The notes: generated by a model from the letters alone, not told the origin. DNA of 64,000 bases from Streptomyces avermitilis MA-4680 = NBRC 14893 (GCF_000009765.2 NC_003155.5:2666001-2730000), one strand, 5' to 3'; positions 34,103 to 43,406 are shown, counted from the stretch's first letter. A program made the numbers and translations.

Positions 34103-34870
34103 ATGTTCTGGGTCCTTCTCCTGCTCCTGGCGTGGGTCGCCGCCGGCACGTCCTGCACACGCCTGTGCCTGGCCGCCGTACGCGCCGCGGCCGTCGACGC
34201 GAACGCCGCGCGCGGCCACGCCCTGACGCTGTACGAGGCGGCGTTCCTGGCCGGCGGCCCGAAGCGGGTGGCCGATCTGACGCTCGTCGCGATGGCCCGT
34301 CAGCGGCGGCTGCTGCTCGCGCACACCGGCTGGGCGACCGTCGTGGACCCCAACGGGCGGGACGAGATGGAGCGTTCGGTGCTGGGCGCGATAGGCCCGG
34401 AGGGGCAGTCGCGGATAGCGCCGGTGCGCCGGACGACCGCCGCCGCCGACCCCGTGCGCTCGCTCGCCGACCGGCTCGTCACGGCGGGCCTCGCCGTGCC
34501 CGACGGCGCGCGTACGACCGTCGCGGGCGCCGTCCGCCAGGTGCAGGCCGCGTCCGCGGCCGTCGCCGCGCTGGGCGCGGTCGCCGTACTGATGCCCGCG
34601 GAGGCCGCCGAGGAGCAGATCCCGGTCGTCGTCTGGTTCGCGCTGCCCCTGCTCCTCACGCTGAGCTGTCTCGCCATCGCCCGCGTCGAGGTCCACCCGT
34701 ACACGCGCTGGGCGTCGCCGGCCGGCCAGCGGCTGCTCGGCGCCCTGCCCCGGCACGCCGACGAAGCCGGCGACGACCGTACGTATCTCACCTCCGTCGC
34801 CGTACGCGGCATCCGCGCGATCGGCGAACCGGAGCTGCGCGCCGCCTTCACCCACCGGGAGCGCGGCTGA
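34103..34870 (+). CDS. TIGR04222-type membrane protein
   Basis: A 255-residue protein with an N-terminal helix (FWVLLLLLAWVAAGTSC), a domain with the pattern LYEAAFLAGGPKRVADLTLVAMARQRRLLL typical of TIGR04222 proteins, and a central membrane hairpin (residues about 155-200). Many TIGR04222 proteins end in a Gly/Cys-rich low-complexity tail; this one does not, having only three Cys, all in or near membrane segments. Family members are often found near DUF692 genes, and one lies 1.3 kb upstream here. ATG 34103 lacks a clear ribosome site. Confidence 0.75.
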   Translation: MFWVLLLLLAWVAAGTSCTRLCLAAVRAAAVDANAARGHALTLYEAAFLAGGPKRVADLTLVAMARQRRLLLAHTGWATVVDPNGRDEMERSVLGAIGPEGQSRIAPVRRTTAAADPVRSLADRLVTAGLAVPDGARTTVAGAVRQVQAASAAVAALGAVAVLMPAEAAEEQIPVVVWFALPLLLTLSCLAIARVEVHPYTRWASPAGQRLLGALPRHADEAGDDRTYLTSVAVRGIRAIGEPELRAAFTHRERG

Positions 34871-34916
34871 CGGCCCCTCACCGATCAACGGCCCTCACCG
34901 ATCAAAGGGACGCCCG

Positions 34917-35083
34917 ATGAGAGCCGCCGCCCCCTGCACCGCCGCCGGGTCCTTGCTCCTGACGGGCCTCGCCGCCGCACCGGCGGGCGGCGTACCCGCC
35001 GCGCCGGGCGACCCCGAACTGCGCGGCACCGTCACGGTCCCGCTCGACCACGCGCGCCCCGGCGGCATGCCCGCTGGTGGCTG
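34917..35083 (+). pseudogene. N-terminal remnant of an exported S33-type peptidase
   Basis: The frame from ATG 34917 encodes a signal peptide (CTAAGSLLLTGLAAAPAGG) followed by LRGTVTVPLDHARPGG, the characteristic opening of secreted tripeptidyl-aminopeptidase-like alpha/beta hydrolases. After about 53 residues the homology stops and the frame continues only as antisense of hemQ. The catalytic Ser, Asp and His regions are absent. It therefore looks like the start of a gene whose remainder was lost when the junction with hemQ formed. The true family assignment rests on a short stretch. Confidence 0.6.
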
Positions 35084-35815
35084 TCAGGCGAGCCCCGCCA
35101 CCAGCTCCGCCACCGACTTGCGACGCCCCGTGTAGAACGGGACCTCCTCGCGGACGTGCATACGGGCCTCGGAGGCGCGCAGGTGGCGCATGAGGTCGAC
35201 GATGCGGTACAGCTCGTCGGCCTCGAAGGCCAGCATCCACTCGTAGTCGCCGAGGGAGAACGAGGCGACCGTGTTGGCGCGCACGTCCGGGTAGCCGCGG
35301 GCCATCTTGCCGTGGTCGGCGAGCATGCGGCGGCGGTCCTCGTCGGGCAGCAGGTACCAGTCGTAGGAGCGCACGAAGGGGTAGACGCTCACGTAGTTGC
35401 GGGGCGTCTCGTCGGCGAGGAACGCCGGGATGTGCGAGCGGTTGAACTCGGCGGGGCGGTGCAGCGCCATGTTCGACCACACCGGCTCCAGGGCGCGGCC
35501 CAGCTTGGTGCGGCGGAAGAGGTTGTACGCCTCCTGGAGCTCGTCGCTGGTCTCGGCGTGCCACCAGATCATGAGGTCGGCGTCGGCGCGCAGCCCCGAC
35601 ACGTCGTACGTACCCCGGATGGTCACGTCCTTGGCGGCGAGCTGGTCGAACAGCTCCTGGACCTCGTCCGCGTAACCCGCGCGGTCCTCGGGCAGTACGT
35701 CCTTCAGCTTGAAGACCGACCACAGGGTGTAGCGGATGACCTCGTTGAGGTCCTTGGCCAGCTTGCCCTTGTTCGGGATCCTGCCGGACTCGGTGGTGGG
35801 GGCGTCGTCACTCAT
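35084..35815 (-). CDS. hemQ: hydrogen peroxide-dependent heme synthase (coproheme decarboxylase)
   Basis: A 243-residue chlorite-dismutase-fold enzyme that converts coproheme to heme b, the last step of the Gram-positive coproporphyrin pathway. Family stretches include [49 protein letters not shown] (with the reactive Tyr region), and [29 protein letters not shown] 35815 is chosen ([10 protein letters not shown]); the frame upstream overlaps the preceding gene. It lies four bases after hemY, so the two genes form an operon for consecutive pathway steps. Confidence 0.95.
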   Translation of the reverse strand: MSDDAPTTESGRIPNKGKLAKDLNEVIRYTLWSVFKLKDVLPEDRAGYADEVQELFDQLAAKDVTIRGTYDVSGLRADADLMIWWHAETSDELQEAYNLFRRTKLGRALEPVWSNMALHRPAEFNRSHIPAFLADETPRNYVSVYPFVRSYDWYLLPDEDRRRMLADHGKMARGYPDVRANTVASFSLGDYEWMLAFEADELYRIVDLMRHLRASEARMHVREEVPFYTGRRKSVAELVAGLA

Positions 35816-35819
35816 GGGG

Positions 35820-37286
35820 CTATTCTCCCGCTCCGCCGTGCAGGCTCTGCACCGGGTGGGCACTCAGCTCGTCCAGCCCCGCGCGGTCGCCGCCCAGCTG
35901 CTCCACGGCGGCGTACGCGCCGGCGATGCAGGCCGGGATGCCGACGCCGTCGTACGCCGCGCCGCAGACGGCGAGGCCGGGCAGCTTGGCGACGTGGTCG
36001 CGGATGCGGGCCACGCGCGCGTGGTGGCCGACGGGGTACTGCGGCAGGCCGTCGGTCCAGCGGGTGACGCGGCTGGCGACCGGCGTGGCGGCCAGGCCGG
36101 TCGCCTCGCGCAGGTCGTGGCGCGAGACGTCCACGAGGCCGGCGTCGTCCCGGCCGAGGATCTCCGTCTCGCCGTACCGCCCGACCGACGTGCGCAGCAC
36201 CAGCAGGTCGGGGTCCTCGTCCGCGATCCAGCCCCACTTCTGGGAGGCGAACGTCGATGCCTTGATGGTGCGCCCGTCGACGGGAGGCACGAGGAAGCCG
36301 CTGCCTTCGGGGAGGCTGGTCCCACTGCGGCGGTAGGCGAGGGTGACCAGCGCCATGGACGCGTACTCGACGCCGGCCAGCTCGGCCGCGGCGGCGGGTG
36401 CCTCGGCGCGCAGCAGCTCGGCGGCGGCCGCGGCGGGCAGGGCGACGACCACGGAGTCGGCGTGCAGCACACGACCGCCGGCGACCAGCCACCCACGCGG
36501 CCGCCCGCCCTCGGCTCTGCGCAGCTCGGTCACCGGCGCCCCGGTGACGATCTCGCCGCCCCGCGCGCGCACCGACTCCGCGACCGCGAGCGGCAGTTGC
36601 CCGACGCCGCCCTCGATGCCCATGAAGACCGGGCCCGTCTGCTGGGCCGCGGCCGCCTTCTCCTGGAGCTCGCGGACCACCTCCGTCAGCGACGCGTGCG
36701 CGTGGATCGCGGTGAAGAGCTGGGGGACCGCCGAGCGCATCGAGAGGCGGTACGCGTCGCCCGCGTACACCCCGCCCAGGAGGGGCTCGACCAGGCGGTC
36801 GACGACCTCGCGGCCGAGGCGCGCCGCCACGTACTCCCCCACCGCCACGTCGTCGCCGACCTCCGTGCGGGGCAGGTCGGCGTCGCGCTCGATGCGGCGC
36901 AGGCCCTCGTCGCTCAGCACGCCGGCCAGCGCGGACGCCGTGCCCGGGACGCCCATGACGTGGCCCTTGGGCATGGGGCGCAGGGCGCCGCGGGTCCAGA
37001 TCGACGCCGAGGCGGTGGCCGGGGGGCGGAGGCGGTCGGCGAGGCCCACCTCACGCGCGAGGCCCACCGCCTCGGGGCGGCGCGCGAGCATCGACTCGGC
37101 GCCGAGGTCGACCCGGACGCCCTCGATCTCGCCGGGCAGCAGCTTGCCGCCGAGGCGGTCCGACGCCTCGAGCACGGTCACGCGCGCGCCACGGTCCAGC
37201 AGCCGGTGCGCGGCGGCCAGCCCCGCGATCCCGCCCCCGATGACGACGACCTGCCCCATACCCGTGCGCGTCTGAGTTGTGCTCAT
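35820..37286 (-). CDS. hemY: coproporphyrinogen/protoporphyrinogen oxidase
   Basis: A 488-residue FAD enzyme oxidising coproporphyrinogen III to coproporphyrin III. The FAD-binding loop is [17 protein letters not shown] near the N-terminus, and the C-terminus has the second FAD motif [22 protein letters not shown]. The central region has GESM-like [19 protein letters not shown] and YGETEILG. It sits directly upstream of hemQ and on the same strand as hemE (41230-42297), but the three are separated by unrelated genes. The ATG at 37286 is used; an ATG nine codons later is possible. Confidence 0.94.
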   Translation of the reverse strand: MSTTQTRTGMGQVVVIGGGIAGLAAAHRLLDRGARVTVLEASDRLGGKLLPGEIEGVRVDLGAESMLARRPEAVGLAREVGLADRLRPPATASASIWTRGALRPMPKGHVMGVPGTASALAGVLSDEGLRRIERDADLPRTEVGDDVAVGEYVAARLGREVVDRLVEPLLGGVYAGDAYRLSMRSAVPQLFTAIHAHASLTEVVRELQEKAAAAQQTGPVFMGIEGGVGQLPLAVAESVRARGGEIVTGAPVTELRRAEGGRPRGWLVAGGRVLHADSVVVALPAAAAAELLRAEAPAAAAELAGVEYASMALVTLAYRRSGTSLPEGSGFLVPPVDGRTIKASTFASQKWGWIADEDPDLLVLRTSVGRYGETEILGRDDAGLVDVSRHDLREATGLAATPVASRVTRWTDGLPQYPVGHHARVARIRDHVAKLPGLAVCGAAYDGVGIPACIAGAYAAVEQLGGDRAGLDELSAHPVQSLHGGAGE

Positions 37287-37343
37287 GTCCCCACTTTGTC
37301 AGACCTCACTGACAGTCCGGGCCGGGGGCCCGGTGACCTGGGT

Positions 37344-37411
37344 GAGTCCGGACCGTGACCGCGCCGGGACCAGTGTCCTCGGCGAGTCCCGACCGTGATG
37401 GCATCGGGACC
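37344..37411. repeat. 28-bp imperfect direct repeat upstream of DUF4349 gene
   Basis: GAGTCCGGACCGTGACCGCG... at 37344 and GAGTCCCGACCGTGATGGCA... at 37384 match at most positions over 28 bases, 40 bp apart. They lie between hemY and the lipoprotein gene and may be binding sites for a regulator. Confidence 0.55.
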
Positions 37412-37485
37412 GGATCCGGCCAACGTTCCTGGCGGGCCGGGCGTCGAAGAAGCGTCAGGCACGACGACTTCCGGGGGTAGCCCAC

Positions 37486-38460
37486 ATGCAGACAGCACGC
37501 ACCGTACGACCTGTTCGGGTCCTGGCGGCCCTGCTTTTGACCTCCGCTCTCGCGCTCGCGGGGTGCAGCGCCGCCGACGACGGCGGCGGCAGCAGCTCGG
37601 ACGCGAAGGCCGCCGCTCCGGGCGCCCAAAAAGGCGCGGCCGACAGCGGCTCGGCGAGCGGCGCCAAGGCCTCCGGCGCGCCCAAGCTCACCGCGAGCGC
37701 CATCATCCGCACCGCCTCTCTGACGGTGCAGGTCAAGGATGTGCCCAAGGCCCTCGACGACGCGCGTACGACCGTCGAGACGGCGGGCGGCTTCATCGGC
37801 AACGAGAGCACCAGCCGGGACGCGCGGGGCCACGAGCGCACCCGTGTCGTCCTGCGTGTGCCCAGCGAGAAGTACGACCAGGTGCTCGGTGACCTGGAGG
37901 GCACGGGCAAGCTCATCGACCGCTCCCGTAAGGCGGAGGACGTCACCGACCAGGTCGTCGACGTGGAGAGCCGCATCAAGTCGCAGCGCGCCAGTGTCGC
38001 CCGGGTCCGCGAGCTGATGGACAAGGCGACCAAGCTCAGCGATGTGGTCAGCCTGGAGGGGGAGTTGAGCAGCCGTGAGGCCGACCTGGAGGCCCTGCTG
38101 GCCCAGCAGGCGTCCCTGAAGGACCGCACCAGCCTGGCCACCATCACGCTCTCCCTGTCCGAGACCCCGGTGAAGAAGGCGGCGGCCAAGGACGAGGACC
38201 CGGGCTTCCTGGACGCGCTCGCGGGCGGCTGGCACGTCTTCGTCACGCTGCTGCGCTGGATCGCCCTGGCGTTCGGCGCGGTGCTCCCGTTCGCGGCGGT
38301 CGCGGCGCTGGTGGTGTTCGTGTGGGTGCGGCTCGTACGGCCCCGGCTGCCGCGCCGTCCGGCCCCGGCGACGACCGCCGCACCGGGTGCGGTTCCCGGC
38401 TTCCCCGCGCCCTCGCCGGCGCCCGCGCAGCGGCCCGCGGAGGGACGGGAAGAGCACTGA
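37486..38460 (+). CDS. DUF4349 lipoprotein
   Basis: A 324-residue exported lipoprotein. The signal ends in lipobox LAGC (Cys at about residue 26). A Ser/Ala/Gly linker precedes the DUF4349 domain (ASAIIRTASLTVQVKDVPKALDDA, ETAGGFIGNESTS, LRVPSEKYDQVLGDLEGTGKLI, VTDQVVDVESRIKSQRASVARVRELMDKA), which includes a long coiled-coil helix. A C-terminal membrane helix (LRWIALAFGAVLPFAAVAALVVFVW) and a basic Pro-rich tail follow. The protein is thus anchored at both ends. Function unknown; the domain resembles periplasmic adaptor proteins. Confidence 0.88.
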   Translation: MQTARTVRPVRVLAALLLTSALALAGCSAADDGGGSSSDAKAAAPGAQKGAADSGSASGAKASGAPKLTASAIIRTASLTVQVKDVPKALDDARTTVETAGGFIGNESTSRDARGHERTRVVLRVPSEKYDQVLGDLEGTGKLIDRSRKAEDVTDQVVDVESRIKSQRASVARVRELMDKATKLSDVVSLEGELSSREADLEALLAQQASLKDRTSLATITLSLSETPVKKAAAKDEDPGFLDALAGGWHVFVTLLRWIALAFGAVLPFAAVAALVVFVWVRLVRPRLPRRPAPATTAAPGAVPGFPAPSPAPAQRPAEGREEH

Positions 38461-38493
38461 CCGGCCCCGGCCCCGGCCCCGTAGCGTGTTCGT

Positions 38494-39894
38494 ATGAGCA
38501 TGAGCCGTACGAGCCGTACGAAAGAGCGCCTGGTCGTGATCGGCGGCGACGCGGCGGGCATGTCCGCCGCGTCGCAGGCACGTCGCCTCAAGGGCCCCGC
38601 CGAGCTGGAGATCGTGGCGTTCGAGCGCGGCCACTTCACCTCCTACTCGGCGTGCGGGATCCCGTACTGGGTGGGCGGCGACGTCGCCGAACGGGATCAG
38701 CTGATCGCGCGCACCCCCGAGGAGCACCGGGCCCGCGGCATCGGCCTGCGGATCCGTACGGAGGTCACGGAGATCGACGCCGAGGGCGCCCGCGTGCGCT
38801 CCCGGGACCTGGCGTCCGGGGCCGAGTCGTGGACGTCGTACGACAAACTCGTGATCGCGACCGGCGCCCGGCCGGTCCGCCCGGAGCTGCCCGGCGTCGA
38901 CGCGCCCGGGGTGCACGGGGTGCAGACCCTGGACGACGGCCAGGCCCTGCTCGACACGCTGGCCGCCACCCGGGGCCGTCGGGCCGTGGTCGTCGGCGCC
39001 GGGTACATCGGCGTGGAGATGGCCGAGGCGCTCATCAACCGCGGCTACGAGGTGACCGTCGTCAACCGCAGCAAGGAGCCGATGGCCACCCTCGACCCCG
39101 ACATGGGCCGCCTGGTGCACAAGGCCATGGAGGGCCTGGGCATCACCATGGTGAACGACGCCGAGGTCACCGGGCTGCCGACGGGAGACGACGGACGGGT
39201 CCGCGCGGTCGCCACGGAGGACGCCGAGTACCCGGCGGACGTGGTGGTCCTGGGCATCGGCGTACGCCCCGAAACGACGCTCGCGCAGGCCGCCGGGCTG
39301 CCGCTGGGCGAGCACCACGGGCTGCTGACCGACCTCGCGATGCGGGTGCGCGGCCACGAGAACATCTGGGCGGGCGGCGACTGCGTCGAGGTCCTCGACC
39401 TGGTCTCCGGGAGCGAACGGCACATCCCCCTGGGCACGCACGCCAACAAGCACGGGCAGGTCATCGGCGCCAACGTGGGCGGCGGGTACGCCACGTTCCC
39501 CGGTGTCGTCGGTACGGCGGTCAGCAAGGTCTGCGACCTGGAGATCGCCCGCACCGGGCTGCGCGAGAAGGACGCGCGGCGGGCGGGGCTCCAGTTCGAG
39601 GCGGTCACCGTCGAGTCGACGAGCCGCGCGGGCTACTACCCGGGCGCCGATCCGATGACGGTGAAGATGCTCGCCGAACGCCGCACGGGGCGGCTGCTCG
39701 GTGTGCAGATCGTCGGCGGCGAAGGCGCGGGCAAGCGCGTGGACATCGCCGCGGTGGCGCTCACCGCGGGCATGACGGTGGAACAGATGACGGCCCTCGA
39801 CCTCGGCTACGCGCCGCCGTTCTCACCGGTGTGGGACCCGATCCTGGTGGCGGCGCGAAAGGCGGTGGCGGCGGTACGCGCCAACGGTGTGTGA
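38494..39894 (+). CDS. FAD-dependent pyridine nucleotide-disulfide oxidoreductase (CoA-disulfide reductase-like)
   Basis: A 466-residue flavoprotein. The FAD loop is VVIGGDAAGMSAASQARRL. The active-site segment reads SYSACGIPYWVGG, with the single redox Cys typical of CoA-disulfide reductase/NADH oxidase families. The NAD(P)H loop is VVVGAGYIGVEMAEALINRGYEV, and AGGDCVEVLDLVSG is the second FAD motif. The C-terminal dimerisation domain is complete. Actinomycetes use mycothiol rather than CoA as main thiol, so the substrate may differ. It stands alone; two nearly adjacent ATGs at 38494 and 38500 are possible starts. Confidence 0.88.
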   Translation: MSMSRTSRTKERLVVIGGDAAGMSAASQARRLKGPAELEIVAFERGHFTSYSACGIPYWVGGDVAERDQLIARTPEEHRARGIGLRIRTEVTEIDAEGARVRSRDLASGAESWTSYDKLVIATGARPVRPELPGVDAPGVHGVQTLDDGQALLDTLAATRGRRAVVVGAGYIGVEMAEALINRGYEVTVVNRSKEPMATLDPDMGRLVHKAMEGLGITMVNDAEVTGLPTGDDGRVRAVATEDAEYPADVVVLGIGVRPETTLAQAAGLPLGEHHGLLTDLAMRVRGHENIWAGGDCVEVLDLVSGSERHIPLGTHANKHGQVIGANVGGGYATFPGVVGTAVSKVCDLEIARTGLREKDARRAGLQFEAVTVESTSRAGYYPGADPMTVKMLAERRTGRLLGVQIVGGEGAGKRVDIAAVALTAGMTVEQMTALDLGYAPPFSPVWDPILVAARKAVAAVRANGV

Positions 39895-39951
39895 GGCACG
39901 CGCCCCGAGAGGGGCGCGGACCCGCGACATCACGCGGCTCGGCGGCCCCCG

Positions 39952-40290
39952 CTATGCCGACTCGTGCTGACCGGCCGTCCCGTTGATCCGCTCGATGGCC
40001 TGCCGAGCCTGTTCGGCCGGCGGCCGCGGCGACAGTGCGGACACGGACGCGGTGGACGGCACGGCGGGCGGCTGCGCCCCCGCCGGCTTCGCATGGGAGG
40101 CAGGGCGGTTGGAGCGCAGCCGATGGCTGACGGCCTCGTCGATGGTCACCGGGCGCTGCATCTTGGCGGCGAGCCGGCCGGCCTCCTGGCCGAGCAGGGC
40201 GACATCCTCCCAGGGCAGATGCAGCACCAGGGCGACCTCCGCCTCCCCGTCGGGCAGGGCGTGTATCGGAGGAGTAACTCGCTCGTTCAT
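39952..40290 (-). CDS. hypothetical protein
   Basis: A 112-residue soluble protein without a motif I recognise. It has an N-terminal folded part (VALVLHLPWEDVALLGQEAGRLAAKMQRPVTIDEAVSHRL) and a Pro/Ala/Ser-rich C-terminal half. ATG 40290 is preceded by GAGGAACAGG. It is divergent from the rhomboid protease gene and convergent with the flavoprotein gene. No role can be proposed. Confidence 0.7.
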   Translation of the reverse strand: MNERVTPPIHALPDGEAEVALVLHLPWEDVALLGQEAGRLAAKMQRPVTIDEAVSHRLRSNRPASHAKPAGAQPPAVPSTASVSALSPRPPAEQARQAIERINGTAGQHESA

Positions 40291-40400
40291 CGCCTGTTCC
40301 TCACGTAGTTGCCGGCATCGCGGGCGGTTGAGGAGACATACGTACGACCGTCCGGTCGCGTTCACCGGTTCGCCGGGCTCATCCAGGGCACTACTTTCTT

Positions 40401-41219
40401 GTGGTCATTCCCGTCCATGACGTGAACCCGGTACAGCGCACGCCCTATGTGACGTATGCGCTGATCGCGATCAACTTCGCCGTCTTCCTCTTCACCCCCG
40501 GCATAGCGGGATCGGTGACGGGAGACAGCGGGGTGTCGCAGCTGTGTCATCTCCAGGCGTTCCTGGAACGCTACGCGGCCGTGCCACAGGAGTTGATCCA
40601 CCACCAGATGCCGCGGCTCGTGCCGACGGGCGAGGTGGGCATCGGCCCGCAGGGCCCCGGCTGTGTGGCCGCGCCGCCGGACTACGACAAGTCGCCCCCG
40701 CTGTCGGTCCTGACGGCGATGTTCCTGCACGGCAGCTGGCTGCACCTGCTGGGCAACATGCTCTTCCTGCTGATCTTCGGCAACAACATCGAGGACCGCA
40801 TGGGGCATGTGCGCTTCACGCTGTTCTACGTGGCCTGCGGCTACGTGGCGGGGTACGGCTTCGCACTCCTCAACGACGACTCCGGGGACCCGCTGATCGG
40901 CGCCTCCGGGGCCATCGCCGGTGTCCTGGGCGCGTATCTGGTGCTCTACCCGAAGGCCAGAGTGTGGGTCCTCGTCCCGTTCCTGGTGTTCCTGCCGCTG
41001 CGGCTGCCCGCGTGGATCGTGCTGGGCTTCTGGTTCGCGCTCCAGGCGGTCTACTCGTCGGGCGGCGCGGTCTCCACGGCGGGGACGGTGGCGTACGCGG
41101 CGCATGTGGTCGGCTTCCTCGCCGGCATGCTGCTCGCCTGGCCACTGCGCCCGGGCACACCGCCGCCACCGGCGCCGCGCAGCCTGCTGTGGGGCAGGCA
41201 GGCGCGGCACACCTGGTGA
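40401..41219 (+). CDS. rhomboid-family intramembrane serine protease
   Basis: A 272-residue membrane protease with six or seven helices that cuts substrates within the membrane. The catalytic Ser169 is in IGASGAIAGVLGAYL and the catalytic His235 in AAHVVGFLAGMLLA. Upstream, MFLHGSWLHLLGNMLFLLIFGNN is the conserved loop region with HxxxN. An insert after the first helix (GVSQLCHLQAFLERY to GCVAAPPDYD) contains two Cys that could form an external disulfide. The start is uncertain; GTG 40401 gives MVIPVHDVNPVQRTPYVTYALI, the usual rhomboid beginning. Confidence 0.93.
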   Translation: MVIPVHDVNPVQRTPYVTYALIAINFAVFLFTPGIAGSVTGDSGVSQLCHLQAFLERYAAVPQELIHHQMPRLVPTGEVGIGPQGPGCVAAPPDYDKSPPLSVLTAMFLHGSWLHLLGNMLFLLIFGNNIEDRMGHVRFTLFYVACGYVAGYGFALLNDDSGDPLIGASGAIAGVLGAYLVLYPKARVWVLVPFLVFLPLRLPAWIVLGFWFALQAVYSSGGAVSTAGTVAYAAHVVGFLAGMLLAWPLRPGTPPPPAPRSLLWGRQARHTW

Positions 41220-41229
41220 CCTCGGCCGG

Positions 41230-42297
41230 TCAGCGGGCGGTCTGCGTGTGGACGTACTCCACGAGGCGGGTCAGCGCGTCCGGGTCGGTGGTCGGCGGGA
41301 CGCCGTGGCCGAGGTTGAAGACATGGCCCTCGAGACCGGCGGCCGCATCAAGCACCTCGCGGGTCTTGGTCTCCACCGCCTCCGTCGTGGAGAACAGGAC
41401 CGCCGGGTCGAGGTTGCCCTGGAGCGCCTTCCCGGTGCCGACGCGGCGGGCGGCCTCGTCGAGCGGGACGCGCCAGTCGACGCCGACGACGTCCGCGCCC
41501 GCCTCGCCCATGAGGCCGAGCAGCTCACCGGTGCCGACACCGAAGTGGATACGGGGCACGCCGTACGACTCGACGGCCTGGAAGACCTTGGTGGAGGCGG
41601 GCATCACCGAGCGGCGGTAGTCGGCGGGGGCGAGCGCGCCGACCCAGGAGTCGAAGAGCTGGACGGCGGAGGCGCCCGCCTCGATCTGGACCTTGAGGAA
41701 GGCCGAGGTGATCTCGGCGAGACGGTCGAGGAGGTCGGCCCACAGCTGCGGGTCGCCGTACATGAGCGCCTTGGTGTGCTCGTGGTTCTTGGACGGGCCG
41801 CCCTCCACGAGATAGCTCGCGAGGGTGAAGGGCGCGCCCGCGAAACCGATGAGCGGGGTCTCGCCGAGCTCGGCCGTCAGCAGCTTGATCGCCTCGGTGA
41901 CGTACGAGACGTCCTCGGGGGTCAGGTCGCGCAGCTGGGCCAGGTCGGCGCGGGTGCGGATCGGCTTCTCGACGACCGGGCCGACGCCCGGCTTGATGTC
42001 GAGGTCGATGCCGATGGCCTTGAGCGGTACGACGATGTCGCTGAAGTAGATCGCCGCGTCCACGTTGTGCCGGCGGACCGGCTGGAGTGTGATCTCGGCG
42101 ACCAGCTCGGGGCGCATGCACGACTCGAGCATGGGGATGCCCTCGCGCACCTTGAGGTACTCCGGCAGCGAGCGCCCGGCCTGCCGCATGAACCACACCG
42201 GCGTGTGCGGCACGGGCTCGCGCCTGCACGCCTTGAGGAAGGCGGACTCGTACGTGGCTGTCGGCTGGCCCGTCGCGGGGCGGTCGTTGGCACTCAC
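41230..42297 (-). CDS. hemE: uroporphyrinogen decarboxylase
   Basis: A 355-residue enzyme that converts uroporphyrinogen III to coproporphyrinogen III. The conserved PVWFMRQAGRSLPEY opening, the catalytic-Asp region IYFSDIVVPLKAIG, GFAGAPFTLASYLVEGGPSKN and FNLGHGVPPTTDPD are all present. GTG 42297 (VSANDRPATG) is chosen over an upstream ATG at 42408, which would read through a G-rich tract. It feeds the coproporphyrin branch completed by hemY and hemQ. It is convergent with the rhomboid gene (10 bp apart) and divergent from the DUF3000 gene. Confidence 0.95.
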   Translation of the reverse strand: MSANDRPATGQPTATYESAFLKACRREPVPHTPVWFMRQAGRSLPEYLKVREGIPMLESCMRPELVAEITLQPVRRHNVDAAIYFSDIVVPLKAIGIDLDIKPGVGPVVEKPIRTRADLAQLRDLTPEDVSYVTEAIKLLTAELGETPLIGFAGAPFTLASYLVEGGPSKNHEHTKALMYGDPQLWADLLDRLAEITSAFLKVQIEAGASAVQLFDSWVGALAPADYRRSVMPASTKVFQAVESYGVPRIHFGVGTGELLGLMGEAGADVVGVDWRVPLDEAARRVGTGKALQGNLDPAVLFSTTEAVETKTREVLDAAAGLEGHVFNLGHGVPPTTDPDALTRLVEYVHTQTAR

Positions 42298-42348
42298 GAC
42301 GGAAAGTCTCGCACGCCCCACCGACAGCCCCGCCCGGGCCCGGGCCCC

Positions 42349-42396
42349 GAAAGGGGGCGGGGGGTGAAGGGGGCGGGGGCGAAGGGGGCGGGGGGC
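42349..42396 (+). repeat. G-rich tandem tract between hemE and DUF3000 genes
   Basis: Three units of GAAGGGGGCGGGGG type follow one another on the plus strand, giving at least six runs of five or six G. It lies in the divergent promoter gap, 50 bases before the hemE start and about 90 before the DUF3000 start. Such tracts can form G-quadruplexes; it could affect transcription of either gene. Confidence 0.7.
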
Positions 42397-42485
42397 GCAC
42401 ATTCGCACAGCGCGATCCGGACAGTGGCCCTTCGCACGGGTGTCCCTCCCTGCACGAGCGCTTCCTTCCCCTTAATCTTCCCCGC

Positions 42486-43157
42486 ATGGCTGCGGCTCAG
42501 GGACGACTGTCGGACGGCGCTGGCGGAATGGACGACGCGAAGGAGGGGGACCGGGATGGGACGGAGACGGCTCCGCTGCCCTTCCGCGCCTCTGTCGAGG
42601 CACTGAGGGCCGCACGACTGCGGCCGGAGATCGAGATCGACCCGACGCGGCCGCCCCAGCGGCTCGCCCCGTACGCGTACGCGCTGGAGGCCGCCGTCGT
42701 CGAGGACGACGAGGACCTGGCCGACGGCCGGCTCGTCCTGCTGCACGACCCGGCCGGACACGACGCCTGGCAGGGCACGTTCCGGCTGGTCACGCTGGTC
42801 CGCGCGGAGCTGGAGCCGGAGATGGTCGCGGACCCGCTGCTGCCGGAGGTGTGCTGGTCCTGGCTCACCGGCGCGCTGGAGGCCCGCGGGCTGTCGTACG
42901 GCGAACCGAGCGGGACGGTCACCCGCGCCAGTTCGCACTACTTCGGCGGCCTCGGCGAGCGGCCGGCCGCGTCCCAGATCGAGATCCGCGCCTCCTGGAC
43001 CCCGCGCGAGGGCCTGGGCGGCGTCCCGGACACGGCCGCCCACCTCGCCTCCTGGTGCGATCTCCTGTGCCAGATCGCGGGCCTGCCGCCGACGGGCCCG
43101 GGCGCCGACGCCTCCGTGGTGACGCTGCCGCAGCGGCGGGGGCCGCAGTCCCGCTGA
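42486..43157 (+). CDS. DUF3000 family protein
   Basis: A 223-residue soluble protein of the actinobacterial DUF3000 family. Recognisable segments are PFRASVEALRAARLRPEIEIDPTRPPQRLAPYAYAL, GRLVLLHDPAGHDAWQGTFRLVTL, CWSWLTGALEARG and ASSHYFGGL. Function unknown. ATG 42486 has no ribosome site; TAATCT lies seven bases before it, suggesting leaderless transcription. A strong terminator follows. It keeps the gene order hemE-DUF3000-whiI that I remember from other Streptomyces. Confidence 0.88.
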   Translation: MAAAQGRLSDGAGGMDDAKEGDRDGTETAPLPFRASVEALRAARLRPEIEIDPTRPPQRLAPYAYALEAAVVEDDEDLADGRLVLLHDPAGHDAWQGTFRLVTLVRAELEPEMVADPLLPEVCWSWLTGALEARGLSYGEPSGTVTRASSHYFGGLGERPAASQIEIRASWTPREGLGGVPDTAAHLASWCDLLCQIAGLPPTGPGADASVVTLPQRRGPQSR

Positions 43158-43170
43158 CCCGACGACCCCG

Positions 43171-43203
43171 AGGGGCGGCCCCGCGAAAGCGGGAGCCGCC
43201 CCT
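43171..43203 (+). terminator. terminator after DUF3000 gene
   Basis: AGGGGCGGC pairs with GCCGCCCCT, with an inner CCCGC/GCGGG stem and a GAAA tetraloop. It ends with TT and sits 14 bases after the stop. Confidence 0.85.
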
Positions 43204-43378
43204 TCGTGCGCACCGGTCCCCGCCGCTTGTCCCACGGTCGCGGCCCTCTCGCTGACCTTTTGTCGATACGACCACTTTCTGACCCGTTATGACGCGGAGC
43301 GAACCGATTCGATCTTCGGGTGATCGCTCGCGCGTCCGAATTGCCCATATTGTTACTCACCAAATCGTGATCATTCTC

Positions 43379-43406
43379 TAAAGGACCACGGGTTTGATGC
43401 CGAAGA
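43379..43406 (+). promoter_or_regulatory. WhiG-type promoter of whiI
   Basis: TAAAG (43379-43383) and GCCGAAGA (43399-43406) are separated by 15 bases, a close match to the sporulation sigma factor WhiG consensus (TAAAG, 14-16 bases, GCCGATAA). Transcription would start about 70 bases before the whiI GTG. whiI is known as a WhiG target in Streptomyces, so the site supports the gene call. The 327-bp gap here otherwise holds the terminator above. Confidence 0.75.
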
